Source: Wohlfahrtiimonas chitiniclastica DSM 18708
GTDB lineage: Bacteria > Pseudomonadota > Gammaproteobacteria > Cardiobacteriales > Wohlfahrtiimonadaceae
Direction of reading: 5' to 3'
NCBI RefSeq assembly: GCF_000375345.1
Contig: NZ_AQXD01000001.1
Span: forward strand, 120,807-184,806
Length of the DNA: 64,000 bases
The notes under the pieces are model-generated. The model saw only the letters and a program-made list of their open reading frames with translations. It was not told where the DNA came from and did no database searches. Both the position numbers and the translations under genes were made by a program. How positions within the stretch are numbered: position 1 is the stretch's first letter; every line of letters begins with the position of its first letter. Shown one piece after another: positions 1-8,496 of this stretch.

Positions 1-134
1 CGAGTGAGCTTGGACGTTTAGCAATTTTAACAGGTGTGAAAAAATATCCTGCCCGCGTTAAATGTGCCACATTGGCATGGCATGCCTTGCATGCAGCCCT
101 CACAGAAAATGAAGAACCTGTGAAAACAGAGTAA
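1..134 (+). CDS. sufU: SufU-type iron-sulfur scaffold protein, C-terminal fragment
   Basis: Only the last 43 codons are in the window. The gene enters from the left edge in the frame starting at base 3 and stops with TAA at 132-134. The peptide contains [20 protein letters not shown] followed by [13 protein letters not shown], the characteristic C-terminus of SufU/NifU-like scaffolds, including the last conserved cysteine used for zinc or cluster binding. SufU-type proteins accept sulfur from SufS and help assemble Fe-S clusters. The next gene, 12 bases downstream on the same strand, is a SufT-type protein, so this is the tail of a SUF operon. The family call from such a short piece rests on the [13 protein letters not shown] signature, which is distinctive. 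Confidence 0.85.
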   Translation, partial: SELGRLAILTGVKKYPARVKCATLAWHALHAALTENEEPVKTE

Positions 135-146
135 GAAGGATTGAGC

Positions 147-533
147 ATGAGTGAAGAGAAATCCCCAAACGACGCAGTCATCTATTATGCTGAAGGCGTT
201 GAAAAAACCGAAGCGAGTGAAGCGGTGGTTGAAGAGATCATCAATAACTTAAAGCGTGTGTATGACCCAGAAATTCCTGTGGACATCTACGAGCTTGGGT
301 TGATTTATGTGATTGAGTTTTTAGATACGACAGAAGATCACTTTAAAATTAAAATTGACATGACATTAACCGCACCCGGTTGCCCGGTGGCTGGCTCAAT
401 GCCAGAATGGGTGCAAAATGCTGTGATGGCAACCCCAGGGATTGATGATTGCCATGTGGATTTAGTGTGGGAACCCTTCTGGACCCCTGAGCGCATGTCA
501 TTGCGTGCGAAGTTAGAGTTGAATATGCTCTAA
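147..533 (+). CDS. sufT: SufT / DUF59 (MIP18 family) iron-sulfur assembly protein
   Basis: A 128-residue protein of the MIP18/DUF59 family, which helps maturation of Fe-S proteins in the cytoplasm. The family core is visible from about residue 30: the YDPEIPVDIYELGLIY motif, then a MTLTAPGCPVAGSMP segment with the conserved cysteine. An in-frame TTG lies at 141, but the ATG at 147 is preferred because AAGGA at 136-140 sits six bases ahead of it. It closely follows sufU and is probably the last gene of the SUF operon, since a terminator hairpin follows at once. The exact biochemical role of SufT is not settled in the family, so an accessory role is the safe statement. Confidence 0.88.
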   Translation: MSEEKSPNDAVIYYAEGVEKTEASEAVVEEIINNLKRVYDPEIPVDIYELGLIYVIEFLDTTEDHFKIKIDMTLTAPGCPVAGSMPEWVQNAVMATPGIDDCHVDLVWEPFWTPERMSLRAKLELNML

Positions 534-547
534 ATTTTATGGTGACA

Positions 548-577
548 CCAAAAGCCCCTGTTTTGGGGCTTTTTTTA
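548..577 (+). terminator. intrinsic terminator after sufT
   Basis: The arms AAAGCCCC and GGGGCTTT flank a short TGTTTT loop and run into a tract of seven T. It lies 15 bases after the sufT stop and ends the SUF transcript before the Fur-controlled receptor gene. Confidence 0.85.
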
Positions 578-615
578 TTGTTTTGTATGAAAAAAGAACA
601 AATATTGAAATTAGT

Positions 616-644
616 TTGCAAATGAGAATTGTTATCAATATTAT
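616..644 (+). promoter_or_regulatory. promoter of the TonB receptor gene
   Basis: A -35 TTGCAA (616-621) and a -10 TATTAT (639-644) are separated by exactly 17 bases. The predicted start point near 651 leaves a leader of about 40 bases before the ATG at 690. The spacer is occupied by a Fur box, so the promoter is expected to be iron-repressed. Confidence 0.7.
623..637 (+). promoter_or_regulatory. Fur box
   Basis: The sequence TGAGAATTGTTATCA matches the 7-1-7 Fur consensus TGATAATnATTATCA at 12 of 14 defined positions and lies wholly between the -35 and -10 boxes of the receptor promoter. Binding of Fe-Fur here would block RNA polymerase. The call follows from the known Fur consensus and from the function of the downstream gene. 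Confidence 0.8.
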
Positions 645-689
645 CTCATCTTGTTCGATTAAGTCGTTGTATGTAATTAAGAGGCATTC

Positions 690-2987
690 ATGTTACACCC
701 TAAGCAGTTTCCATCAACGCGTATTGCATTCGCATTGTCTACGCTCCTCATTCACAGTGCATTTGCACAGACTCAAGAAAATTTAAAATCCGATGACTCT
801 ACAGACAATGCCATTGATCTCAGTGGCGTTGTGGTTTATGTAGGGGAGAATCAAGGCATTTTAGGCATGAATCCTGTCTTGTCACAAAGTGAAGTGGGGC
901 AAGGCACCATCAATCAAACACAGATGAACATCATTCAAGCAACGAATATGGCAACGGTTTTGGATAAAATCCCAGGGGTTGGCATGTCCGGCAGTCCTCG
1001 CCCTGGTGGACAAACCATCAATATTTGGGGGATGAATGAGAGTAAGTCTGTGCCCATTATGGTGGATGGTGCGTTAAAGACGTTTGATAAATATCGTCAA
1101 GGCACTTTGTATGTGGATCCTGATCTGATTAAAGCTGTGGATGTGCAAAAAGGTGGATTTGATCCGAGCATTGGCAATGGCGGCTTTGGTGGCAGTGTGC
1201 GCATGACCACAAAAGATGCCACAGATTTCTTACGAGAAGGGCAATCTGTGGGTGCGATGCTCAAAACGGGTTATCACACCAATAATAATCAACGCAATTA
1301 TGCGGCGGCAGTTTATGGTAAAAATCATGCCAATACCATGGATGGTTTGATCTATTTTTCTAAAACATTGTCAAAAGATGTGCGGTTAGCAGATCATGAG
1401 CGATATCGAGGATCGGCGATTGATCAATACAGTTATTTGGTCAAAAGTAATCTTTATCTTGGTGAAGAAAGCCGATTGACCTTGAGTTTAAATAATACAC
1501 GTTATAAGGGGTGGATGCCGTTTGCTGCGATGGGCGGCAATACAATCAATGTGAATTCCATGGATGATTATGAGTGGAAGCGTCGTATTTTCTATCGTGA
1601 GCAGCAAGATCGCAGTTACAGTGCGAATTTTGAATATGCACCTTCGGAGAATCCTTGGGTGAATTTAACGGTGGATCTCACCCATTCAGAGACAAAGCAG
1701 CATGATCAAAAAATTAAGCCGCAACCTGGGCAAAAAAAGCCTTCAGCATCATTGTCAACTTTAGGTAAAGAGAATTGGACGGCATATCGCAATACAAGTT
1801 TGCACATTAAAAATCAAAGCATCATAGAAACCGGTGTTGTGACACAAACCATTACAGTGGGTTTGCAATATTTGCGTAAACAACAAAATGCCACAATGTT
1901 TTATGATCAAGGATCGTATGGTAAGCCTGAATTTAATCATGGATATTTCACGCCGCCCTTTTTGCCAGCTGGTCGTCAAACCGTCATCAGTGCTTATGTG
2001 ATGGATGAAATTCAGTTGGGGCAATTCACATTGACGCCTTCTTTGCGCTATGATCATGTGAAAAATCAAAGCTTCGGTAATGTCGCAGGTTATACCTCAA
2101 CCAATGCAAAGGATGGTCATGATTATCGTTCGGTGACGTATCAAGGATTTTCTCCACGCATTGCCTTGTATTGGCAGCCGATTGATCAATTTGCAGCTTT
2201 TGTGGATTATTCACGCAGTTGGCAAGCCCCTAATATTGATGAGCAATACACTGTGCAAGGGAAAGGCATTTCAGGGCCCAATGGTACAAGCCGCGATTTG
2301 AATAAGGAAAAATTGATTGCACTGCGTTTTGGTGTGATGGGTAATTTCTCAGATCTTTTGACGGAAGATGATCAGCTTTTTATTCGTGCCACTGCATTTC
2401 ATAATCGAGTGAATCATGAAGTGATTCGTAAAATTGGGGCGATTTATTGTGAAAGTCACCATGCAACTGGCAATAGTGGCGGTTGTGGTAAACCCATGAG
2501 TGCATTTCATAATGGCCGCGGTTATACCATTAAAGGCTTAGAGCTGGAAGCAAAGTATGAAAGTACATATGTCTTTGGCGGTTTAGCGGCAAGTTTAATG
2601 AAAGGACAGCGTCGAGGTTCGCCTCGCGATGTATGGTATGAACAAAAAACATGGCTAAGAGATATTCCGCCGCGTGAATTAACCGCAACCATTGGTTTCC
2701 ATGTACCGCAGTATCATTTTAGCATGGGATGGCAAAGTCAATTTGTGCGTAAGCAGACAAGAACACCATCAACGATTGATGCAAAAGCTGGCGTACTCAG
2801 TTATCAATTAACGCCAGGTTATTCTGTACATGGTTTATTTATGAGTTATACGCCAGATGATCGTTATGCGCCCAATATCAATCTAACGGTTGATAATCTT
2901 TTTAATAAAAGCTATGCGCCTTATTTGAATGATAGTGTCAAAGCGCCAGGCTTAGATGTGCGCTTGAGCATTAGTTATCAGTTTTAA
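690..2987 (+). CDS. TonB-dependent receptor, haem/haemoglobin type
   Basis: A 765-residue outer-membrane receptor that should import an iron source, probably haem or haemoglobin, using TonB energy. The start ATG at 690 has GAGG at 681-684 ahead of it and opens a signal peptide ending near SAFA-QTQ (residue 26). A TonB-box-like segment (LSGVVVYVG) follows around residue 45, then the plug domain to about residue 190. The rest is a beta-barrel ending in aromatic SYQF, the usual outer-membrane signature. A region near residue 495 (WQAPNIDEQY) resembles the FRAP part of haem receptors, and a cysteine pair lies in an extracellular-loop-like segment near residue 590. The Fur box upstream supports an iron role. 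No haem-uptake partners (TonB, haem ABC transporter) lie next to it, so the substrate remains inferred. Confidence 0.8.
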   Translation: MLHPKQFPSTRIAFALSTLLIHSAFAQTQENLKSDDSTDNAIDLSGVVVYVGENQGILGMNPVLSQSEVGQGTINQTQMNIIQATNMATVLDKIPGVGMSGSPRPGGQTINIWGMNESKSVPIMVDGALKTFDKYRQGTLYVDPDLIKAVDVQKGGFDPSIGNGGFGGSVRMTTKDATDFLREGQSVGAMLKTGYHTNNNQRNYAAAVYGKNHANTMDGLIYFSKTLSKDVRLADHERYRGSAIDQYSYLVKSNLYLGEESRLTLSLNNTRYKGWMPFAAMGGNTINVNSMDDYEWKRRIFYREQQDRSYSANFEYAPSENPWVNLTVDLTHSETKQHDQKIKPQPGQKKPSASLSTLGKENWTAYRNTSLHIKNQSIIETGVVTQTITVGLQYLRKQQNATMFYDQGSYGKPEFNHGYFTPPFLPAGRQTVISAYVMDEIQLGQFTLTPSLRYDHVKNQSFGNVAGYTSTNAKDGHDYRSVTYQGFSPRIALYWQPIDQFAAFVDYSRSWQAPNIDEQYTVQGKGISGPNGTSRDLNKEKLIALRFGVMGNFSDLLTEDDQLFIRATAFHNRVNHEVIRKIGAIYCESHHATGNSGGCGKPMSAFHNGRGYTIKGLELEAKYESTYVFGGLAASLMKGQRRGSPRDVWYEQKTWLRDIPPRELTATIGFHVPQYHFSMGWQSQFVRKQTRTPSTIDAKAGVLSYQLTPGYSVHGLFMSYTPDDRYAPNINLTVDNLFNKSYAPYLNDSVKAPGLDVRLSISYQF

Positions 2988-3002
2988 TGATATGAATATA
3001 TG

Positions 3003-3034
3003 AAAAAAGCCCTGAAACATCAGGGCTTTTTATT
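3003..3034. terminator. bidirectional terminator between the receptor and accC
   Basis: GCCCTG and CAGGGC form a stem around AAACAT, with A-rich sequence on the left and T-rich sequence on the right. It can therefore terminate both the plus-strand receptor and the minus-strand accC transcript, which converge here. Confidence 0.8.
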
Positions 3035-3042
3035 TGCAAAAA

Positions 3043-4389
3043 TTAATCTTCTGCTTTTAACATTTTTTCAAGATAGTGAATGTCCGTACCACCTTTGATG
3101 AAGTTCGGATCATTTAAGATCTTAAGGTGCAATGGAATGTTCGTCTTGATGCCTTCGATCACAGTTTCTTGTAAAGCATTGCGTAGGCGCGCAATCGCGA
3201 TTTCACGCGTTGGGCCGTGTGCAATGATTTTACCCACCATTGAATCGTAATAAGGCGGAACCTTATAACCTGCATAAATGTGGGTATCCACACGAATGCC
3301 AGGGCCACCTGGTGGCACGAATGTTGTGATGGTGCCAGGCGATGGCAAGAATGTTTTAGGATCTTCTGCGTTGATGCGACACTCAATGGCATGACCTGTA
3401 TAGGTGATGTCTTCTTGTGTGAATTTAAGCGGTTTGCCATCAGCGATGTCGATTTGTGCGCGCACAAGATCAATGCCTGTAATCAATTCAGTCACAGGAT
3501 GTTCCACTTGGATGCGTGTATTCATTTCGATGAAGTAGAATTCACCATTCTCATACAAGAATTCAAATGTACCTGCACCACGGTAACCGATGCGCTTACA
3601 TGCGTTCACGCATGATTCACCGATGCGAGCACGCTCTTCATCTGTGATGCCAGGGGCTAACGCTTCTTCGATCACTTTTTGGTGACGACGTTGCATAGAA
3701 CAGTCACGTTCACCTAAGAATACGGCATTGCCGTGTTCATCGGATAAGACTTGAATTTCAACATGACGTGGTTTTTCAAGGAATTTTTCCATGTAAACCA
3801 TAGGATTGCCAAATGCTGCGCTGGCTTCTGCTTTAGTGAGCTCGATTGATGACAATAAATCTTCTGCTTTATGCACAACACGCATCCCACGACCACCGCC
3901 GCCGCCTGAGGCTTTGATGATGACAGGATAACCGATCTCTTCCCCTAATTTTAGGTTCGCATTCGCGTCATCCGTTAATGCGCCAGGAGAGCCTGGAACA
4001 CAAGGAACGCCCGCTTCGATCATCGCTTTTTTCGCAGAAACTTTATCACCCATTAAACGGATGGTTTCAGCGCGTGGGCCGATGAAAATAAAGCCAGACT
4101 CTTCAACGCGCTCTGCAAAGTCAGCATTTTCAGCCAAAAAGCCATAACCAGGATGGATGGCATCTGCATCTGTCAATTCCGCAGCTGCAATGAGCTGAGG
4201 CATGTTCAAATAGCTTGAAAATGATTGAGGTGGCCCGATACAGATGGAATCATCGGCTAAAAGTACGTGTTTTAAGTCTCTGTCAGCGGTTGAATACACA
4301 GCAACAGTGCTGATATTCTTCTCTTTACATGCTCGCAAAATGCGCAGTGCAATTTCACCACGGTTTGCGATTAAAACTTTTTTAATCAT
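3043..4389 (-). CDS. accC: acetyl-CoA carboxylase, biotin carboxylase subunit
   Basis: A 448-residue enzyme, the usual length for AccC. It uses ATP and bicarbonate to carboxylate the biotin carried by AccB, the first half-reaction of malonyl-CoA synthesis for fatty acids. The N-terminal domain opens with [19 protein letters not shown]. The ATP-grasp domain has the glycine-rich [12 protein letters not shown] loop near residue 160, and [16 protein letters not shown] carries metal- and substrate-binding residues near residues 287-302. It lies 15 bases downstream of accB on the same strand. Order aroQ-accB-accC is typical of gammaproteobacteria. Confidence 0.97.
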   Translation of the reverse strand: MIKKVLIANRGEIALRILRACKEKNISTVAVYSTADRDLKHVLLADDSICIGPPQSFSSYLNMPQLIAAAELTDADAIHPGYGFLAENADFAERVEESGFIFIGPRAETIRLMGDKVSAKKAMIEAGVPCVPGSPGALTDDANANLKLGEEIGYPVIIKASGGGGGRGMRVVHKAEDLLSSIELTKAEASAAFGNPMVYMEKFLEKPRHVEIQVLSDEHGNAVFLGERDCSMQRRHQKVIEEALAPGITDEERARIGESCVNACKRIGYRGAGTFEFLYENGEFYFIEMNTRIQVEHPVTELITGIDLVRAQIDIADGKPLKFTQEDITYTGHAIECRINAEDPKTFLPSPGTITTFVPPGGPGIRVDTHIYAGYKVPPYYDSMVGKIIAHGPTREIAIARLRNALQETVIEGIKTNIPLHLKILNDPNFIKGGTDIHYLEKMLKAED

Positions 4390-4404
4390 GGAGTGGTCCT
4401 TATC

Positions 4405-4872
4405 TTATTCAAGAATGAAGAGCGGTTGATCGAATTCGACTGGCTCACCATTTTGAACAAGGATCGATACAACTTTTCCAGAAATTTCTGCTTCGATCTG
4501 ATTAAACATTTTCATCGCTTCAACGATGCACACGGTATCGCCAACATTCACAGTTTGGCCAACGTCTGTAAATACGCTAGAGGTTGGAGACGCAGCGCGG
4601 TAGAAGGTACCGACCATTGGAGAACGGATCACTTTACCTTCTGGCAATTCTGCTTTTTCTGCAGCAACAGGCGCAGCTGGTGCCGCTGTTGTGGCAACGA
4701 TTTGTTGCATTGGGTTGTATGCAGGTTGAGCAACTGGGGCAACTTGAGCAACCGCAGCACCTTGAGAATTACGGCTGATGCGGATTGAACCTTCACCTTC
4801 GATGATTTCGATTTCAGAAATCGTTGATTCATCAACAAGGTCAATCAAGTTTTTAATCTTACGAATATCCAT
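4405..4872 (-). CDS. accB: biotin carboxyl carrier protein of acetyl-CoA carboxylase
   Basis: A 155-residue carrier protein. The N-terminal part (about 1-35) binds AccC, residues about 38-72 form an Ala/Pro/Val/Gln-rich flexible linker, and the C-terminal biotinyl domain carries the EAMKM motif, with Lys121 as the residue expected to be biotinylated by BirA. It swings CO2 from AccC to the carboxyltransferase AccAD. The gene starts 17 bases after aroQ ends and is followed by accC, so the three are co-transcribed. Confidence 0.97.
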   Translation of the reverse strand: MDIRKIKNLIDLVDESTISEIEIIEGEGSIRISRNSQGAAVAQVAPVAQPAYNPMQQIVATTAAPAAPVAAEKAELPEGKVIRSPMVGTFYRAASPTSSVFTDVGQTVNVGDTVCIVEAMKMFNQIEAEISGKVVSILVQNGEPVEFDQPLFILE

Positions 4873-4889
4873 GAGTTTTTATTCTCCTA

Positions 4890-5360
4890 CTAAGTTTTCG
4901 ATGATCTTGATGAAACAATGTTTTTAGCGCGATAGAGCGCAAGCTCATAGCCAAAAAGTCCATGTCCCACCAGAATTCCTGAGGCAATGTCTGACAAATA
5001 TGAATGGTGTCTAAATGGCTCCCTTGCAAAGACATTCGAAATGTGAATTTCGATGAATGGAATGTCTACGCTCAAAAAGGCATCACGGATGGCAATGCTT
5101 GTGTGCGTATACGCGCCCGGGTTGATTAAGATGACATCAATGTTCTCAGACTTTGCTTTGTGAATTTGGTTGATGATTTCGCCTTCAATATTAGACTGAA
5201 AGCATGACAATGCAAGCTGTAATTCACCGGCCTTGTGTGTCAATTGTGTTTCGAGTTCAGGCAGGGTTGTGTAACCATAGATCTGAGGCTCTCTCGTTCC
5301 AATCATATTGAGATTAGGGCCATTGATTAACAGTACCTTAGAATGCTCGTTTGTGGACAT
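4890..5360 (-). CDS. aroQ: 3-dehydroquinate dehydratase, type II
   Basis: A 156-residue enzyme of the shikimate pathway that dehydrates 3-dehydroquinate to 3-dehydroshikimate. It carries the type II signature [17 protein letters not shown], including Arg23 and catalytic Tyr28, then NPGAYTHTS, and [14 protein letters not shown] with the histidine and arginine that complete the active site. The family works as a cytoplasmic dodecamer. It is the first gene of the aroQ-accB-accC unit, with a clear promoter just upstream at 5394-5422. Confidence 0.95.
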   Translation of the reverse strand: MSTNEHSKVLLINGPNLNMIGTREPQIYGYTTLPELETQLTHKAGELQLALSCFQSNIEGEIINQIHKAKSENIDVILINPGAYTHTSIAIRDAFLSVDIPFIEIHISNVFAREPFRHHSYLSDIASGILVGHGLFGYELALYRAKNIVSSRSSKT

Positions 5361-5393
5361 AGTGCCTCATATTAGTCACGTAAAAATATTGCA

Positions 5394-5422
5394 ATTATAC
5401 GTATATCGCGTGAACTTTTCAA
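5394..5422 (-). promoter_or_regulatory. promoter of aroQ-accB-accC
   Basis: Read on the minus strand, TTGAAA (5417-5422) and a perfect TATAAT (5394-5399) are separated by 17 bases. The start point is predicted near 5387, giving a leader of about 27 bases to the aroQ start. Confidence 0.8.
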
Positions 5423-5636
5423 AAATTAAGTGAAATTTGGCTAAATGACAAAATGTGACCTTTTTGACGGGGTTTTAAAGGATATTGAATAATTGCGCGC
5501 AATCTTGATTATTTTTTTCAAAAAAGCTCATACCTTCCATGAAATTGTATATTATGTGCGAAGGGATGCTGAACTTTTTTACGATAAATTGACTAAAAAC
5601 TTAGCAAACAATGTCCGAAAATTGAGATCAAAAGTG

Positions 5637-6053
5637 ATGGAACGCGCACTGAATATACATCAAAAGCTGGGGATATTATTGAGCACAGGTGGATTGATCC
5701 TCTTGATCTCATTTGGCATCGGCTATTTTTTTGCAAGTAACGGCATGACACATCATCACATTACATCTCTCGGTTTGGTGAAATTTTTAGCCGCAACAGT
5801 GATTTTAATGATGCTCTTTTATTGTATGGCATTCGTTGTGCTAAAAGTGACCGGGGATCATATGATTTGGCTCTCTTTAGCGGGCATGCTGTTATTGAGC
5901 CATTATATTTATTGTGTGGTGATGATCTATGATGTGACGATGGTGCATACGCCAACGATCTCCCTTCTCTCCATTTGTCATTATCCTTTTGTGATCGGCT
6001 ACTGTGTTTTAGGGATTGTGCGCTGGGCGATGCTTTTAAAAAGCCCTGAATGA
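5637..6053 (+). CDS. small integral membrane protein of unknown function
   Basis: A 138-residue protein with four predicted membrane segments (about residues 12-32, 44-68, 76-97 and 108-130) and short loops. I do not recognise the family. The reading frame stays open upstream to a TTG at 5493, but the 48 residues that would be added are polar and have no ribosome site. The ATG at 5637, with weak GAG at 5624-5626, places the start just before the first hydrophobic segment. It lies alone between the divergent aroQ operon and the transglycosylase gene downstream. No catalytic motif is visible. Confidence 0.55.
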   Translation: MERALNIHQKLGILLSTGGLILLISFGIGYFFASNGMTHHHITSLGLVKFLAATVILMMLFYCMAFVVLKVTGDHMIWLSLAGMLLLSHYIYCVVMIYDVTMVHTPTISLLSICHYPFVIGYCVLGIVRWAMLLKSPE

Positions 6054-6170
6054 GTCCACTACATCGCGCCTTCATTTCTGACGGAATTGCGAAATTTGCG
6101 CATTTTTTTAGCGACTTTTTTTGTTGCTGTGCTAAAATTGCGCACTTTAAATAAATAGGCATTCAGTTAG

Positions 6171-7121
6171 ATGTTTGAATTTAATAGAAAAAGTTTCAAA
6201 CACATCCTCAGCGTTGCCGTGCTGATGTGGTGTACAGTCATGGTCAACGCATGTGCGAACCCTGCGGCAAAAACAGTCAGCCACTTGAAAAAAGAACAAC
6301 ATTTGATTGCCGATTTTGCCAAGCATCGTCAATTGAGTGACGAAGTCACGCATAAAGAAGTTCAAAAATACGTCAAAAGCTTTCAAAAAGATCCCCGCAT
6401 TTTTAATCATTTAGATGAAGATCGCTTGGTGATCATGCGCTATATCTTTGAAGAATTAAAGCGCCGCAAAATGCCTGCTGAATTGGCCATGATTCCATTG
6501 GTGGAAAGTGGTTATCAGCCAGGTGCGTCAAACAATGGCCGTTATGTTGGGCTGTGGCAGTTTGGTAAAGTGACCGCTGAGCACTTTGGCATTGATGTCC
6601 ATAAAAATTATGATGGGCGTTTTAATCCGGAGCTCTCCACAAAAGCGGCACTCGATTATTTGCAGTACTTAAATAAGATGTTTGATGGGGATTGGTTGTT
6701 GACCATCGCCGCTTATAATGCCGGGGAAGGGCGCGTGAAGCGCAGCATTCAAGCGAATCGTCAAAAAGGTAAAAAAGCCGATTATTGGCACATTGACCTG
6801 CCAGAGGTGACGCGCGCGTACATTCCTAAAGTGCTCGCATTGTCTGAAGTGATTGCCGATCGTGAGCGTTTAGCTGCCGTGAGCCACAGTGAAATTCCAA
6901 ACTTGGTGCGTGTGCGCGTGGAAAACTCTGAGAAAATGAAAAAGATCATTCGCGATTCAGACATCTCAATGGAAGTCATTGAATTTTATAATCCAAATGT
7001 GAAGCATAAAAACAGTGTGCGCTCCATCATGATCCCGGAAAATGAATTGAAGCATTTAAAAGGTCTCTCCTCAAAGGAGCGTGATCAATACATCGTCTAC
7101 GGAAGCCGTAAGCAATCATAA
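6171..7121 (+). CDS. MltD-like lytic transglycosylase lipoprotein, without LysM
   Basis: A 316-residue transglycosylase that should cleave peptidoglycan between MurNAc and GlcNAc at the periplasmic face. The N-terminus is a lipoprotein signal with Cys28 in VNAC, an imperfect lipobox. The SLT domain spans about residues 85-215: PLVESGY supplies the catalytic Glu112, followed by GLWQF and AAYNAGEGRV, all diagnostic of the MltD family. MltD proteins usually carry one or more LysM modules after the SLT domain. Here the chain ends after about 90 further residues without a recognisable LysM. Calling it mltD itself is therefore tentative. Confidence 0.85.
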   Translation: MFEFNRKSFKHILSVAVLMWCTVMVNACANPAAKTVSHLKKEQHLIADFAKHRQLSDEVTHKEVQKYVKSFQKDPRIFNHLDEDRLVIMRYIFEELKRRKMPAELAMIPLVESGYQPGASNNGRYVGLWQFGKVTAEHFGIDVHKNYDGRFNPELSTKAALDYLQYLNKMFDGDWLLTIAAYNAGEGRVKRSIQANRQKGKKADYWHIDLPEVTRAYIPKVLALSEVIADRERLAAVSHSEIPNLVRVRVENSEKMKKIIRDSDISMEVIEFYNPNVKHKNSVRSIMIPENELKHLKGLSSKERDQYIVYGSRKQS

Positions 7122-7209
7122 TCCATGCATCTTTGAATCTTATATTGTCTTCTCTTAATGGATGGGTACAATGAGTATTTTGTGCAAAATATAAGATGAG
7201 AATTTGATT

Positions 7210-8451
7210 ATGAAAACAGGACAACCATCGGTAATAGGCGGTGCGATGATCGCAGCAGGGACGATGATTGGCGCAGGGATGCTCACCTTGCCCATCGTCT
7301 CTGCGGGCATGTGGTTCACATGGACCATTTTTATCATGCTGATCACCACCTTTTTTATGCAAAACTCCGCAGAAGAGATTTTAGAAGTCAATTTGAGCTA
7401 TCCTGAAGGCTCAAGCTTTCATACCTTGGTGAAAAATAACCTTGGGCACTTTGCAAGTGTCATCAATGGTTTTTCTGTGGCGTTTGTCCTCTATATATTA
7501 TTGTATGCGTATGTCGATGGTTCAGGTTCTGTCATTAAAAATGCATTGGCAGTGAATTTAGATGTGGATCTGCCAAAGCCTTTGGCTGGCTTAATCTTCG
7601 CTGCTGTGTTATCTGTCCTCGTATGGTGGGGCGCAAAAGCAGTGGATCGCATTTCCACGGTATTGATGTTGGCCATGTTCATCACATTGTTTGCAGCCTT
7701 AAGTGGTTTGTTAAGTTCTGTTTCTGCCACAAAACTCTTTGAACCCACGGGCGAGCACAATTACGCCATCTATGCCTTTGCCAGTTTACCATTCTTCTTA
7801 ACCTCCTTTTGCTTCCATGCGAGCGTTCCAAGCTTTGTGAAATATTATGGCCGTGAAGGCGGTAAAAAAATCCGTGCGGCATTAATGATTGGTATGTGGC
7901 TCACATTGATTTTCTACGCCGTATGGATGCTTGGCATCATGGGCAATGTGGATCGCGCCTCATTTCAACACATCACAGGCGATAAATTATTGTGGCTATT
8001 TGATTCAGTTCAGCTCACAGCATTTTTCCGTAACATGCTCGATTTCTTTGCCTTCTTTGCGGTGGTGACATCATTTTTAGGGGCAGGTTTAGGCTTGTTT
8101 GATTACATTGCTGACTTATGTAATTTTGACGATTCCCATTTAGGTCGCGCAAAAACAGCCGTGATTACGTTTGTACCCCCAACCATTTTGGGCATGAGTT
8201 TGCCCAATGGCTTTGTCATTGCCATCGGTTTTGCCGGTTTATTTGCGGCGATTTGGTCGGTAATCATTCCGGGTATGACCGTGCTTGCCCATCGTAAAAA
8301 GCAAGCGGCAAGCGGTGAGAAATCTGCCTTTAAAGCATTTGGTGGAAAATGGATGCCCTATATTGTGATCGGATACGGTATCATTGCTGCGGTGTCTCAT
8401 TTATTGGTGGAAGTGTTCCAAATTAAAGCGCTGAACTTTTTCATTCAATAA
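7210..8451 (+). CDS. aromatic amino acid permease (Mtr/TnaB/TyrP family)
   Basis: A 413-residue inner-membrane transporter of the hydroxy/aromatic amino acid permease family, which imports tryptophan or tyrosine with protons. The signature GGAMIAAGTMIGAGMLTLP is at residues 10-30, and about 11 hydrophobic segments follow. Start ATG at 7210 is preferred over the in-frame TTG at 7204 because GATGAG at 7195-7200 is well placed. The gene is followed 45 bases later by a gene of unknown function on the same strand, so the two may be co-transcribed. Whether the substrate is Trp or Tyr cannot be read from the sequence. Confidence 0.88.
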   Translation: MKTGQPSVIGGAMIAAGTMIGAGMLTLPIVSAGMWFTWTIFIMLITTFFMQNSAEEILEVNLSYPEGSSFHTLVKNNLGHFASVINGFSVAFVLYILLYAYVDGSGSVIKNALAVNLDVDLPKPLAGLIFAAVLSVLVWWGAKAVDRISTVLMLAMFITLFAALSGLLSSVSATKLFEPTGEHNYAIYAFASLPFFLTSFCFHASVPSFVKYYGREGGKKIRAALMIGMWLTLIFYAVWMLGIMGNVDRASFQHITGDKLLWLFDSVQLTAFFRNMLDFFAFFAVVTSFLGAGLGLFDYIADLCNFDDSHLGRAKTAVITFVPPTILGMSLPNGFVIAIGFAGLFAAIWSVIIPGMTVLAHRKKQAASGEKSAFKAFGGKWMPYIVIGYGIIAAVSHLLVEVFQIKALNFFIQ

Positions 8452-8496
8452 GACAGACGAATAAATTTTTGGATATTTTTGTGAAAGGATAGAATC

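Noticed and set aside
5492-5503. Palindrome ATTGCGCGCAAT between aroQ and the membrane protein gene
   Set aside because: Only 12 bases, not matched to a promoter or a known operator; could be chance.
5493-5636. N-terminal extension of the small membrane protein from a TTG
   Set aside because: No ribosome site, polar composition, and the ATG at 5637 directly precedes the first membrane segment.
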